Shown piece after piece: positions 50,627 to 64,000 of a stretch of DNA of 64,000 bases. The DNA comes from Acanthochromis polyacanthus. Lineage: Eukaryota; Chordata; Actinopteri; Pomacentridae. The stretch is from the NCBI RefSeq assembly GCF_021347895.1, contig NC_067125.1:26169697-26233696 (forward strand), in the 5' to 3' direction. A program made the position numbers and the translations under genes. The notes under the pieces are model-generated. The model was not told the DNA's origin. It saw only the letters and a list, made by a program, of their open reading frames with translations, and ran no database searches. How positions within the stretch are numbered: position 1 is the first letter of the stretch; each line of letters opens with the position of its first letter.

Positions 50627-53600
50627 CGCAGCATCAGGAGCTGGAATGAAAGGCAGAACGTTTGATGGCGAAAAATAGGGTAAGAGAGAGAGAGTGGTGG
50701 AGAGAGCGCTAGAGAATAATCCCCACTATTTAGGCCTTCCCTCCTTAAACCCATGCTGTTGTGAGTGGAATTGGAGCCGCCCCTGCTTATGCACACATAA
50801 ACATCGTATGAGCATAAGAGGCCCAAATAATCATAACAGCGATGGGTAAATCCCAGCAGGAAGATCCTGTGATTCTCATCGCGGCCATCACCAGATGCCA
50901 TGTTTCCCATACAGCTTAGGATCACACATGCTGATTAGACTATCTGCAGCCCTGCACATAGCATATGGGAGACTCATAATAGCTTATCATTAAACTATTA
51001 CTACCCTGTATTGCTGTGCACCTCTTTGCCCTTGGATGGCCTGCAAACCAGGGCTTGGATCACCTCCCGCTCAGGCAGATTAAGGCAGGGATTATTATTC
51101 TTGCACAGCTGGAGGCCTGTTGTTGCGCCGCTGTAGCCCCAACCAAGATTTTAATCTGCGCCTACCTGGGACATGTGCACCCATCCAAGCAGTAACCTCC
51201 AAGATATTAAACGTCACTCAATGTCATATTCTAAAGTGGGATTAAACACCACGCGTCGTATCTTGTGTGTTTGTTGTTAGAATAACATTATGTAACGGGG
51301 AGGATCTTGGAGAGACACTGGCATGCCTCAATCAAACAGGCCATTAAGTCACAAAATCATGAGGAATTTAAGAATAGGAAGCAGGATTCAGAGTACAAAA
51401 AGTTTGAAAAATATGCACAATCAGAAATCACACCAACGACAAAGCAGTAAAGTAATAAAAATGAATGTAAAGACATTGTTCTGCAGTAACACTTTCCATT
51501 TATTTTGACCTTTGCTAGCTGAAAGGTCACATTCACCAAGAAGAGAATCGCTTCACTGGAGCTTGAATGTTAGGCTTCTAGTCAAATAATTATCTATGCT
51601 GAACCTCTGACTGCACTCCACAAACATTTTAAACAACTAGAATATGAAATGTGCTGCATGACAACATTGACTTGCCAAAGCTTTTGTTTGAAGTCTATTT
51701 CTGTTTCCAGTGACAACCTGCTGCATTTACAGTTCCCAACGATCATAAACAGAGTTATTATTGAAGAGTTATTAAAAGCCAAGTGATGACGGAAAACCAG
51801 ATCATCATCCTGCTATTTTCCCATCGAACGGATTAGCTCTGTTTGTGAACTTTACTCTTAACTTGCTGTGCGATCGTGAAGGAGTTCTTTCATTTCATGC
51901 AAAAGACTCTCGCCTCGTCATGTTCACTTCTGCTTTTATAAACCGTAAATGTTGATATCAGTTTGGTAGATGTTTTCTTGAGTCTCATCTCCTCATACTG
52001 ACAGACAAATCCACCTCTAAACTCTTAAATACCCGTGAGCTTCCTGTCTGCAGGAGCAAATAGTGACACAATGCCTATTTCAAGCAGGTTTACCTTTAAA
52101 TTCTTGAAATTTGGATGCTGTTTTTAAAGCGTTACATCGTCTTCCAGGCTGAGACTTTAATGTAGCATCAAGTATATTAGTTTCAATTAAATAGGCTGAT
52201 GCACATAGCAGGAAGAAAGAAAAATATGTAAGAGAATAAATGCTTAAAGTCTGGAGTGTATATCACAAGGAGGCTGCAGTGCCGATGTACATAAATAAAG
52301 AAAAATCTGACTTTCTTCATACAATATGCAAAAAGTCAAGACATTTTTCTCCTTTCTCTCCAATCCCACGATGGAATAAAAACATAAAAAATACGCCAAA
52401 AAATGGGGGGAATGGGCCGAAATAAAATGTATATACCTGAAGAAAGTACATGCAACAAAGGACAATGTACTCTTGCACAGGTATATTTTTATATTAACAT
52501 CTGAAGTACAGACTGAGAGGCTTTTATTTATTGTAATTTAACTGCTGTATGTATCTGTACTTACTGCAGATTTACTGACATGTAGTGTCCATTAGGTGTC
52601 ACTTTTTCTACCAGCATGATTTGATTAATTTGCTTTTTTTTGGCTTATTACTGTCTTTATTTTCTTAAATGTCACATATGTGAGCTACTGCATACCTTCA
52701 TTTTTCCCTCAGGGGATGAATAAAGTGTTTATCTACTGGCAGTAGGAGGGCTTTCTCACCAGCAGGGGGCAGAAGAGCTTCAACTTCAGTCAGTCATTAT
52801 AGTGTTTATAATGCACCAACAGGTTGGGGGAAGCGGTTTGTCTTTGCCCTTGTCCAATCCCCAGTAAGAAGATGAGTAAGAAGGAGAAAACGAGTTTAGC
52901 TCATTATTAGCGGTGGCTGCTTAGCTGGGAGAGTAGCAGGAAGGTGTTTCCCATGTTCTGCAGCCAATAGGCTCTTCCAAACTAACAGGTTGTTTTGTTT
53001 AGCAGGCAATTGAGACCAACAAGGATGTTATCACTTCAGTCTTCCTTTGTGAGAGAAAACGGTGACTGGTGTCCATGTCTTTAATTTTAGCTGGAAACAT
53101 GTGTTTTCAACTCTCCAATCCTCTTGAGCTTTGGGTAAAAATTCCAAAATGTGTAAGTCTTGAATCAGGTTTGGTTTAATTTTGGTGTGACTTCAACCTA
53201 AACAGAGTTCTGGAGCTGATGCCCTTCCCCCTCCAAACCCAAACATCAACTCCTTCCAGACCCATCCAGCCCCAAAACTTTGTGTTTTTGAGTAGAACGC
53301 CCCTCTTTCTTGTACCGGACCCCCTCTGTGACCCTTCTTCCCTCCCTTCCCAGCTTTTTCTCTCTCGCCATGCTTCTATCTGGGAGCAGTGAGAGCACCA
53401 TTGCTCAAGCTCCTATTGAAAAGAAAGCATATACAATGGGGTCTTTCTCAGTCCCTCTCTGTCTCTATTAAAGACCCTGGGAACACAACACTGTCCACAG
53501 AGCCACTCTTAAAGGGCCAGAGGGACTGAGGTCCTCACAACCTGAGTTCCAGCACCTCCCATCATTTTCATGGGAAAAGGGGAAAAAAAATCTACACAGC

Positions 53601-55107
53601 AAATCAATTATTCATGAACGGTATGTGAACTGGATGGGGCCTTCTCCCAGGCTGCCATGCAGAGCCAGCATCACCTCAGTCCAAACACACACCTCAGACA
53701 TCACAGCCTACAACAACAACACAACAAGACTCACAGTCAGATGGGAATCAGGGGCATTTATTTAGACTACAGCTGATGACACTTCAGACTGTTGTGGCTG
53801 AAACTGTACATTCAAACAAATTCCCAGACACTGATGACATAATCTTGGTAATGTAGAGCAGGAAAAAATGCAAACAGAGCAGTTTGAATATTTTACTACT
53901 TTTACTGTTATGCATTTTGGTTTGTTGCTATTTTCCCATCTCATAATCAGACACTGGATAAATAAAGATAGATTTCAAACATTTCAAAATACTTACTTGT
54001 GTCCTGACATAGCTAACAAACTGACTGAGTCACTTTAACAAACAACACGTATTATTTAACAGTGTTTTAATGTGTACACCCTGCAGAATCAGTGCATTGA
54101 AATCATGCAAAAATAACACTTTACGCATAAAACACACACTTTACGCTTAAAACCGGGCAGTTTTGCATCATACAGGTAAAATTAAAGCAGGAAACTTGTG
54201 CAACACTGCAAGGGTTAGTTTGTTTGAACAAAATCGATGAGTCAGGTAAGAAAATAACATGTTTTCAACTCATTGTGTTGTATTTATTCTGACTTATTTA
54301 CATTCTGCCCGGATGATCCATCGTGTTGTTGTTGATCCACGCACGGAAAACGCGCAGCTCTGCGTTTGTTACAGTGTTTCAAGCGGGAAATAAACGCTTG
54401 CTTTGCTGAGCTATTTACAAGTTTTGGGGACCCGTGTGTAATCAAAAAGCGAATGAGGGGGATTGTGTTGAGACAATCAGCATGCCGCGGGGTTTCTCAC
54501 ATCCTTTGAGAAAAGAGGGAGACTGCGGAGAAGGAGGAGGAGGAGGAGGGTGGAAAGAACTTAAGTTGAGGAATTTGAATCCTGTTTGAAGGGGGAGAGG
54601 GAGAAGAAAGCCAGGGGGAATGTCTAAGGGAGTCTGAGGGAACCGGTGGGCAGGAGAGAGGCTTTGGACGACAGAGTGCAGGAAAGAGTGGTTTAAAAAT
54701 ACTCCCTCGGCTGCTAGAAATAGATTTGGGTTTGGACAACTTAATCAGGAAAAGCTCAGTGCGCGTTTTAGCTGTGCGCCTTTTGGGTAACTTCGGTGCA
54801 ACACCTACTCAACCAAAACAACCGAGGGAAAAGCAGTAAGACTTCTCAGCAGCGCGGAGATTTTTTTTTTCTTTCACAGCTTGTCTCTTTTAAAAAGGAA
54901 CTGAAACGACAGGATCCGGTTTGCTTGGGTCCCGTTTGTGGATACTCATTTTATCAGCAAGTCAGAGCAAAAAGTTTTTCCCTCTTTGCGCACAACTTTG
55001 GATCTTGGAGCTGCTGAGATGCGGTGATGGAGTTCGGGGATGTTTCTAAGATGCCTGTTCTCCTCATGAAGCTCATTTTCAGAGGTGATCTCCTCTCAAG
55101 ACAAACC
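50627..55107. other. divergent intergenic region between the PH gene and axl
   Basis: The two genes are head to head, about 4.5 kb between start codons. Sequence 54480-55020 is rich in GGA runs and CpG and is the likely promoter and 5' UTR of the axl-like gene. No exon or clear mobile element was recognised in 50930-54480. Confidence 0.5.
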
Positions 55108-58100
55108 ATGAACGGCTCTAAATGGTCCTTTTTGATCCTTGCTGTCATTTTTCTGACCTGGAAACCTGCAGCAGCCGGGACACTGTCAGGTAAGCTTCCC
55201 CTAACACCGAGCAGCAGAGGCTTTTTTTTTAAAATCCAGTCTGACTGTTGTTTATCGGCTTCAGTGCGAGGAAAATCATCGTAATGACCAATTAGCCCAG
55301 TCAGCTTTCTGCTTCTAACACATTAAATCAATTTGCTTTGGGGTAAGGAGTGCAACCACAGCTGTAAGGGGCTTTCAACATCTGGCCTGCATGCAGGAAT
55401 TAATTACACTAATAAAAAATCCCCTTTAAAACAAGGTGATCAAAGAAAGCAAATAAATGATTAGTTTTTACTGTTTCATTCTGTTGAATGCTGCTGAGGA
55501 TTTAAACACTTTCATTGTTTTCTGCTCATGTTGAGGCTTTTTTTGTTGTTTATTTGACAGGATCATGTTTTTGAGATCAGGTGCAGCCTGAACCGTCCTG
55601 TTGAATCTTAACTCTTGCTGGGATTTCTGGCAAACCAGGATTCCCAGCTCTCATGGCATTTACAGAGCGTTGTGGAATTTAAAACATGCACTTCAGGAAA
55701 GGAAAAGGCACGCAGCTAAATTTATTCTTGCTGGGAAGTTGAAGAATATCATGAAATTTACTCCATAAGCATGTAAGCAAGAGAGAAAATGTGCTTAGTA
55801 GAAAGGCTTTTTACTTCATTAGGAAATAGTCTGTATAGATTCAGGTTATTTACATCACTTCTTTTAAAAGTCCTGATCTGTAGTAATACTGAAAATGGCT
55901 GGGAAACATCAGCTTGGGAGTCCCTACAGGGGCCTCCACCTGTCAACTCATGTGTTTTGACCATCATGGTCACACTGTCTCTCTGGGAGCCTCAGCCCTG
56001 AGTGGATGTATGACCGGCAAAGACAGAGATTACTAGACGCCGATGTGATTTACAAGCTCAGACGTTCAGAACAGAGTTTTTCCTGATGCCTCAGTTCCTA
56101 TTTGGATGTGGGGATGGCTGTGGCCCAAGAGTGAGGGGATGTGAAGGATGAGGAGGGGTTCAGAGGGCCGAATGCTTTGGTTTGTGAGTCAGAGCTGGTC
56201 TGACTCAGACTGGAACAGCGAAATGATGGATGGGGTTCGGGGGCAAGAGTGGAGGAGAAAGAGTTTGGAGGGGAGGTGGCAAAATGTGTAGCGATGAATC
56301 CAAAGAATGGCATGAAAAGGAGAATAAGGGCAAGAGGCGCGGCCGTGAATGCACGGGCCTGAATAACGCCGCATTAACAGCCAGAAAGATAAAGGAGGGA
56401 GTGAGAGGAGGATAAATGCTCGGCCTGTGTCGAGTATTTTTGGTATGTGCACGTCCACTGACATTTAACATCTGAGCATTTTCACCGAGATAGTGAGTAG
56501 GAGTTGTTGAGGCAGGGTGGAAATAAGAGGGGTCCTGAAAAAAAAAGTGTGGGACCCCAGTGGAATTCAGGGGACAAAAGGGAGGACATGGAGCAGTTAA
56601 GTACAAATGAATCAGTGCAGACGGCCCACACACACACACACAGTGTATCCTCTTTCTTTCTGTCTGCGCCCTCATAAAAGGCTTACAAGCTTATTATTAA
56701 ATGAATGCAGCAAGAAGGCACAGATAAAGAAAGTAGGGCTGTTTTTGTTCAGGGCAGCAGTGAAAAAAAAAAACAAAGTCAGGGTCATGCAGATTCTTGA
56801 AAGAGCTCAGCCAAGCTTAAAAATAAAGGGAGGAATGACTTTTAACGCCAAAAAGCACACGGAGACAGAGAGGCAGTGAAGCAGAGACTCAGCGGGCCCC
56901 TTCAGTTATTGCACACTCCCAGAACAAGCATTTTGGATGTCGAGTTGTGTGTAGGTGCATCAGGTTTGCACTGTGCTTAGGAGCCAAATCAGTGCTGCCA
57001 AAATGTGCTTTTTAAACTGGAAGTCTGTTTTCAGTAGCTGAGTTATTTATGTGAGAGAGATGGGCTCCAGTGGAAACCTTCAGGGTCACAGTGAAGGGTC
57101 GAAGGTTGACAATGAAGCAAACTAGAAGGGCGGGCTGACAAGCTTGAGAGAATCTTTACAGGCATCACTGGGTGAAAGAAGCATGATTTACACTGAAATT
57201 CAAGAGCACAAGCAAAAGTTTTCACATCCGCACATTATTTGATCTTTAATCCATTTCCTAAGGACCAAGAGAAGTTATGCCTTTCCTTGTTCAGCTTTCA
57301 GCTAACCCTGCAGAAGAGACAGAATGTGTTCCTGTAGAAAAGATCTGTGTCCATTGTATGCATGTGTCCTTGCCAGCTTCAAGGCTTTCTTCCATCCCAC
57401 ATGGTTTCCTTCAACATTATCAGGAGTAATTTCTGTTGAATGTTTAACATTTTTATAAAAGGAGAACCAGCCAGAGAAGTTTGAACTCATCATATTTCAG
57501 CATTTTCTTGATGTCTGACAGTCTGTCAGACATCTTGGCAGACAACCTTCAGACCCGTCACTGCTGTTTATGAGAAACTCTGATTATAATTAGCTTTAGT
57601 TTGCATTGAACTCTCTGTTCTCAGACACTGTCTGAGCAGCAGGAGCAGGCGTCCTGTAACAAGAAACCTTTGTCCCAGTATCAGCGCTGTCCTTCTAAGG
57701 TCAACCCACTATCAGAGAGGAACACGAGATAGCCAGACTCATTTAAAAGCCAGTGTGTTTGCGGATAAACTCTGGGTTTACCTGCTGTTATCATATCTGA
57801 ACGTGTCCTGCGTAGTTATAATTTGCCAGACACACAACCAAATCAAGATTTTAGAGTTGAAAAGTTCAGTTGATCAATTAATAAGTCAACAATTCAATCA
57901 GTTAAGTGTTTAAGCCATTTGTTAAACTAAAATATTCTGGTTGCTGCCTGTGAAAGTCAATATTTGCTGCTTTTCTGTGCTTAATATCACACTTAATTGA
58001 AAATCTTTGGGCCACAGACTAAATCACCTGAGCTAGGAGAATTTTTGATGACCATTTCTACAATTGTGTGTCCTTTAAATAAAATTTAAAAAAGTAATTA

Positions 58101-59453
58101 ATCATAACAACTGATAAATCATTGCCCCAAGTGGTGTCTTGTTTGTTGTGCTCACAGTTCTTTTGAATTATGATGTGATTGTTGAATTGTTTGTACTTTT
58201 TTGTCTTAATTATGAAAAATGTATCCATTTTGAAAGGATCTGAAGCATCATTCATTCGTTGTTAGGCACCTGCAACAAATGAATGATGAAAATATTTGTG
58301 AGGCAAAAGATCTTGTTTACATGATTTCCAGCACCATTGTCCCACTGTATGAACGCAGCGTAAAATCAGATCTAGGAGCATCTTCAGCAAAGATAGCAGC
58401 AGGAAATGTTGTTTTCGTAACACAAGGTCTCAGTTTCCAGTCGACTGACACCTTCTCTGTCGTCTTTCCTCTTTCAATCAAAGGTCTGGAGTTTGAGCGG
58501 AGTCCGTCTACCGTCATCTCCTCACTGGGCAAACCTGTTACGATGCACTGCAGCCTGAAGGGAAGTGGAGGTGAGGAAGAAGACCCCCCTGATGTGGTCT
58601 GGCTCAGAGATGACGTACCACTTCTGTATGCCGACACCAACCAGTTCCAAGTTCTCACTGGCAGCAACAGCTGGACGATCATGAGCACGCTCAGGTAGGA
58701 CGCAGTTTTGTCTTCTACACTCGCTGGCTGCTTTTTGTTTAAATGAATGCAGGAGATTTAAGGATCATCTATGGTGAGGCAGCTACACCTGAAGAAAAAC
58801 ATCAGTCGTGCATCTATGATTGTCTTGTTTTCTGTCTCTGCACCTTGTCTGTCTCCTAGCTGAACCTGTTGTTGGATTATGTCACCATGTTGACTTTCAC
58901 TTTAAAATTAAGTCTGGAAAAATGGTATAATTCAAAGAAAAGCCCACATGACTCTCCTCATGCAGCTTAATGTATTTAATTCTAGTGTGACTGGAGTGTT
59001 TGTGCCTCCTGATCTTTACAGAACAAATCATTCCCCTTTTTGTACAAAACAGAATTGAGAAGGTCCAGCTCCCTGACATGGGCTCCTATAGATGTGCTGT
59101 TCTGTCAGAAGGCCGCCAGACTCTGTCTGAGGAGGGCAGAATTCAGCTGGAAGGTGAGTCCGTCTTTAGCAGCCAGAGCTACAAAAATAAACAACTTTCA
59201 TATGAGGGCTGCAGCTGTATTTGGATTGTTTGAAGGGGAAAAACCCTGATTCAGCTACATTCCTTCTCAGGCCTTCCTCATTTCTCTGTGGAGCCTCAGC
59301 ACATGTCTGTAGTGGCCAACGTCTCCTTGAATCTGAGCTGTGTGGCCCACGGGCCTCCAGAGCCAGTCAAGGTCATCTGGCTGCAGGATGGAGCTCCTCT
59401 CAACTTACTGACGGACCCCGTGGCCCTGTCGCCCTCCACCCTCAACCTCACAG
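55108..59453 (+). CDS. axl: AXL-like TAM receptor tyrosine kinase, first four coding exons
   Basis: TAM receptors bind GAS6/protein S through two N-terminal Ig domains. Exons: 55108-55189, 58484-58694, 59053-59153 and 59271-59453 (192 residues plus one base), with compatible phases. Exon 1 encodes a signal peptide, MNGSKWSFLILAVIFLTW; an in-frame ATG at 55027 would add 27 residues. Exons 2-3 form Ig domain 1: Cys in MHCSL, Trp in VVWLRDD, Cys in GSYRCAV. Exon 4 starts Ig domain 2 with GLPHF, NLSCVAHGPPEPV and WLQDGAPL, closest to AXL among the TAM family. The second Cys of Ig 2, the fibronectin domains, membrane segment and kinase lie beyond the window; the next intron exceeds 4.5 kb. TYRO3 or MERTK are less likely alternatives. 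Confidence 0.8.
55190..58483 (+). other. axl-like intron 1
   Basis: A 3.3-kb first intron with an AC run near 56627-56641. No further exon or distinct mobile element recognised. Confidence 0.6.
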
Positions 59454-59853
59454 GTAACATCTGTCACGATCTGCCACCTCAGCACCCAAAACCACACGCA
59501 GACAGCTTAGTTAGACTCAAAGAAAGCCAAACATAGAAGACATAAGATGATCAGATCCTCATTCTGAGAAGCTGGAATGAGGAATGTTTTTGGTTATTTT
59601 GATGATGAATGACTGAAACGTTTCCGCACTGGACCTGAAATGAGAGTAACAGTGAGGTTAGAAGAGCTGAGTTCAGCAGGACAGTGAAGTAAACATGTAG
59701 ACAAACTGCATTAAATAAACATATAAGACATAAGATAATGAGCTTCCTCAGAGCTGTCAGTTTGTTCTGATACTGCTCAGTGTGGGACTGCAAGTTTTAA
59801 TTGTTTAGTCCATAAAATGTGACAAAAAATACCCCTAAAAAGCACGGAGAGTC

Positions 59854-60670
59854 TAGTCTGGGAATACCCAGACTGCCTGTGCACTCATTGTCATTTCGTT
59901 TACTAGGCAGTCTGGCGACCTGGGGTTGAATTTGTCCCTGAGTCAGGGATCCAATCACAGGACGGGGAGGGACAGTTAGACGATGACGCACACTAAGCGA
60001 CTACGCGCAATGCATGATGGGTTGTTTGAGAAGAAGCGTTACCTTTGTTGTCGTGTTTCCGAAGGAACAAGCTAGTGGACTCGGTGGGTTTGGGCAGGTC
60101 TTTTTCAAAGTCCTCGGTGTCTTGGACGGGGTGGGTTCACGTTGTCTTTTCGATACGCTGCTTAACCGGACGTTCTCTTCCCATTGCCTGAATAAAGGAA
60201 AGTCTTTTCAAGCCGACCGAGTGTGGAGGTGCAGCGCTGGCAGCATCTGTTTGACTGCTCCGGCTCCGGGGTGACTATCAGGTCCATCATCGCTAACCTA
60301 TCTGATATGGTCGGCGTTGTTTTTGACACAAACATATCTGTGGAGTGTGCATAAACACGGGGTCCACTTTCCCTCATGTTTACTTTACATAAACGGCAAG
60401 AATCGTCCGGCGACATGGCGAAAGAAGCAAACACATGAGCAAACACAGCAATGATTCTTTTTCGTGGTGCTGCCGTCGCTCTGCATTTACGTCAGCGGCT
60501 AGCAGTGACACGATTGGCTGTGAGCTTCAACTGCCCCAGACTGACTGACATATGCAGCGCCCAATCAACGGCTGTGGAAAATTTTAAACTGCTCCACCCC
60601 TACAAGAAAATGAATAGCAGGTACCCAGCCTGTATCTCACTTGAGATTCAGGCTGGTGGTAGCCAGCCTA
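59854..60670. mobile_element. hAT-like non-autonomous element in axl intron 4, 817 bp
   Basis: Flanked by identical 9-bp copies of cggagagtc (59845-59853 and 60671-60679). Ends TAGTCTGGGAATACCCAGAC and, in reverse, TAGGCTGGCTACCACCAGCC are imperfect inverted repeats, each with an internal palindrome. Inside, the minus-strand frame 60162-60446 encodes CRLCK and, 54 residues later, CQRC, a paired CxxC layout like a ZAD-type zinc finger. That could be a captured or transposase-derived piece. Confidence 0.7.
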
Positions 60671-61554
60671 CGGAGAGTCCTAAAAGAAACATCAATCAAG
60701 ATGAATTTAATCTACAGTTGAATAAATTGTTCAAAAAAAGAACTGCAAATCTTCACATTTGAAAAGGAGCTACCAGAAAATAATGAGATCAGTTCTCAAA
60801 ATTCTTGTTTAATTCTGCTGATTAACTACTAGATTAACCTAGTAGTTAATCACTAGTAAAGTAAGAAGTCACTGTCAGCACACAGTGATCCCAAGTAGCA
60901 AAGTTTTTAAATTACTATAAACAAGACAATTTCAGAAGCACTGTTTCTGATTGAACCTATTTAGACTGATTATAATGGCCTGCCTCAGTCACTACTGAGC
61001 AACTATCTCTTGTGTTTCAAAGACTTCCAAATCCCCCTCCCACGTCTTAAACAAAACCACCGACAAACCGCCCTCCCCTGAGAGGGTCCACCTGGCACGC
61101 CGCCAGCGGATCCATTGAGGACGTGGCTTGTGGTCGTGTGGGTAAAAGCAGAGCGGCAAGCACAAGAGGGACAATTGGGAAACGGAAAATTGATGTGCAG
61201 AGAACATAGCGAGATAAAAGAAGTGGAGAAAGGAGACGGGTTCTGTTGCTGCTTGAATACAAACCGCAGCTGCGTGCCAGATAGCTGGTCCAGCGGCGGG
61301 GAGGGGGCAGGCTGAGTCAGACGGATGAAAGGGAGGAGCAGCGTTCGGTTGGAGGATCTGGTTTGACTCATCAGAACTGGTTGCCTGGTGCTGACCAGGA
61401 ACCGTTTGACGGTAACCTACACTCACATCTCTGGAATGGACAGCTGCTCTGGTACACCACAGGTCCAAACCCAGGCGAACACAAATAATCTTTCAAGAGG
61501 CCCATAAAGAGAAATGGCACGAAGTGCATTCCAGCCATCAAGAAATCGAGGCCA

Positions 61555-63590
61555 GCTCATGCCCCTGCAACTTCATGTCTGAGATAGTTTATTAGAGAAA
61601 GTCCTTATATAGCGTTTAGTTATCTAAAGCATTTTGGGAGTAAAATCCAGGTTGTCTCATGGATTTCAGTTCGAGACAAACAGGAACATGTTTAGTTTAC
61701 TGTCCTGCTGAAATCAGCACTTTTAACCTCACTGTTACTTTCATTTCATGTCCAGTGTGTAAACATTTACGTCATTCATCAAACAAAAGCTTCTCAAATG
61801 AAAGATTTGACCAACTCATGTCTTATATCTTCAATTTTCTCTGCATTTTGGATTGCTGCAGACGGAACTTTTAAGTTTAAACAACTACTTGGAATTACAT
61901 CAGGTAATAATGAAAGCAGCTTTCAGCTGAAATCCTGAAATTCAAGTTGTTTGAATCTTTAAACAAAACTATGAAAACTGCTATATGTCACAGATCTCAT
62001 ACATGTCAGTGGTTGAGCAATACTGTAAAGCTCATGAGCATCTTCCCAATGACCAGTTATGACATTTTCATCTCATGCCCCAGTAACTTCATATCTAAGA
62101 TAGTTTATTAAGGAAAGTCCTTAAGTAGCGTTTAGTTGTCTTCAGCGTTTTGGGAGTAAAATCCAGTTTGTCTGCATGTTTGGTTCACTGTCTTGCTGAA
62201 ATCAGCACTTTGAACCTCACTGTTACTTTCATTTCATGTCCAGTGTGTAAACATTGACGTCATTCATCAAACAAAAGCTTCTCAAATGAAAGATTTGACC
62301 AACTCATGTCTTATATCTTCAATTTTCTCTGCATTTTGGATTGCTGCAGACGGAACTTTTAAGTTTAAACAACTACTTGGAATTACATCAGGTAATAATG
62401 AAAGCAGCTTTCAGCTGAAATCCTGAAATTCAAGTTGTTTGAATCTTTAAACAAAACTATGAAAACTGCTATATGTCACAGATCTCATACATGTCAGTGG
62501 TTGAGCAATACTGTAAAGCTCATGAGCATCTTCCCAATGACCAGTTATGACATTTTCATCTCATGCCCCAGTAACTTCATATCTAAGATAGTTTATTAAG
62601 GAAAGTCCTTAAGTAGCGTTTAGTTGTCTTCAGCGTTTTGGGAGTAAAATCCAGTTTGTCTGCATGTTTGGTTCACTGTCTTGCTGAAATCAGCACTTTG
62701 AACTGTTACTTTCATTTCATATCATTTAAGTCATTCATCAAACAAAAAATGTGAAAATCTTCATGATTCCAACTTCTCAGATTGAGAATTTAACCATCAT
62801 ATATCTTATGGATTTCTTTGTATTTTAGATTCTTGCAGACAAAAATAATAAGTTTTAAAGTCAACCGCTTGGAATTTGTGATTGCTATGATCATTAATGA
62901 AAGTAAATGTTAGCTGCAAACTTAGATTAAGGAGATTTGAGATCAAAAGCACAGTATGTGACAGAAATCAGCGCTTTTAACCTCATTGTTGCTTTTATTT
63001 CTTGTTCAGTACGGAAACATTTGAGTCATTCGTCAAACGAAAAAACTAAAACATTCATGATCTCAGATTCTCAGATTGACGATTTGATCATTTTGCATCT
63101 TTGAATTTCTTTGCATTTTGGATTGTTGCTGACAAAATTCCAGAGTTTTACACACAACTGCTTGGAATTGCTTTAATTTATAATGAAAATAACTGTCAGC
63201 TGCAAGCTTGAATCCAAGATGTTTGAGTGTAAGATGAACTTGATCGATCCCTCACCAGGGAAAAGTTTACTGTCTGGCTGAAATCAGCACTTTTAACCTC
63301 ATTGTTACTTTCATTTCATGTCCAGTCAGGAAACATTCCAGTCATTCATCAAACAATAAATATGACAATATTCATGATTTCAACTTCTCAGATTGAGGAT
63401 TTGATCATCTTGTAACTTGAATTTCTTTGCTTTTTGGATAGTTGACAACAAAACTCACAAATTTTGAGCATAACCGCTTAGAATTTGTGACTACTTTAAT
63501 TATTAATGAAGATAACTGTTAGCTGCAAACTTAAACCCAGGATGTTTGAAATGAAAAGCACAGTTTGTGATAGATCTAATACCTGTTAGT
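61555..63590. repeat. large-unit tandem repeat in axl intron 4
   Basis: Sequence starting catgcccc (61558) recurs at 62074 and 62562 with high similarity (units about 516 and 488 bp). Diverged, shorter units follow, marked by the word gaaatcagc-cttt near 61709, 62198, 62686, 62966 and 63279. Three closely matching large units and at least two older ones make up about 2 kb. Confidence 0.85.
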
Positions 63591-64000
63591 TAACTCTATG
63601 GAGCCCAGCATAGCACCGGCGCTATGATTGCATATTCATTTTTGATTGGTGGTAGATTTGAAACCAAATAAGACAGATCAATCATTCTTTTTGCATATAA
63701 AGCTTAGGAAGTTGCACTAACATTTCTGACATTCACTATGTCTCAGAGCACTTTTTCGTTGCAGTGATGGATTTGCAAATTTACACAACAGCGCGCACAA
63801 AACAAAAATCTTATAAACGAGACAACGGGATATTATGCAACTTTTTTACATTTACAAATTTGAGGGTATGCAATTTCTGTATTTTGAAATATATATGAGA
63901 AATAACACAAAAAATATCATTTTATTTTAGATTTACTGCACTTTTAAGCAGTTTATTGTAGTCATTAAGACATAAGTCAATACATATTTTCAAAATTTGG

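Noticed and set aside
56205..56675. 156-codon minus-strand frame in axl intron 1
   Set aside because: Low-complexity Pro/Ser/His content over GA-rich DNA with no splice context or known motif.
59854..60670. A further axl exon inside 59454-64000
   Set aside because: I looked for the second Ig cysteine (a FSCEAHN-like stretch) behind an acceptor and found none; the intron holds an element and tandem repeats.
60992..61468. 158-codon minus-strand frame in axl intron 4
   Set aside because: No recognisable domain, overlapping open frames in other phases, and no splice signals supporting it.
61555..63590. Spaced repeats that might recall a CRISPR array
   Set aside because: Units are hundreds of bases, repeats and spacers are not distinct, and the genome is a vertebrate.

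Overview
The window is nuclear DNA from a ray-finned (teleost) fish. Genes are split by GT-AG introns. The repeats are typical of teleosts: Tc1-like, hAT-like and copia elements, L1- and L2/Rex1-type LINE pieces, a tRNA-derived SINE, and long AC, TA and GA runs. There are no bacterial operons or rRNA genes, and I saw no tRNA gene.

Layout. (1) About 1-19.2 kb holds a minus-strand tandem array of cytochrome P450 family 2 (CYP2) genes with a period of about 6.19 kb. Two copies (8112-12870 and 14303-19052) have nine intact exons and encode 491 aa. The copy at 1917-6676 is a pseudogene with a nonsense codon and a frameshift. A fourth copy enters at the left edge with only exons 1-2 visible, and its exon 1 is frameshifted. 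(2) About 19.3-38 kb is a repeat-rich graveyard. It holds decayed CYP2 pieces in both orientations, a solo LTR with a 5-bp target duplication, an nmrk-like exon relic, a Tc1 relic, a full-length Tc1-like transposon with an open 350-codon reading frame, LINE pieces, hAT-type non-autonomous elements, and a degenerate copia element cut by a hAT. (3) 38.3-42 kb is a plus-strand HIPK-like kinase gene. A transposon tail is read in frame inside its poly-serine N terminus, and its 3' exons are duplicated in tandem. (4) 44.6-50.6 kb is a minus-strand gene for a small PH-domain protein. (5) From 55.1 kb to the right edge are the first four coding exons of an AXL-like TAM receptor tyrosine kinase on the plus strand; the rest lies outside.

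A CYP2 cluster beside an AXL-like gene recalls the human 19q13.2 neighbourhood, where CYP2S1 and the CYP2A/B/F genes lie next to AXL. This supports both gene calls and suggests the array descends from the same ancestral CYP2 locus. I saw no wholly new multi-gene system. The most noteworthy items are the decaying, gene-converting CYP2 array with inverted remnants, the kinase built partly from transposon sequence, and the apparently intact Tc1 element.
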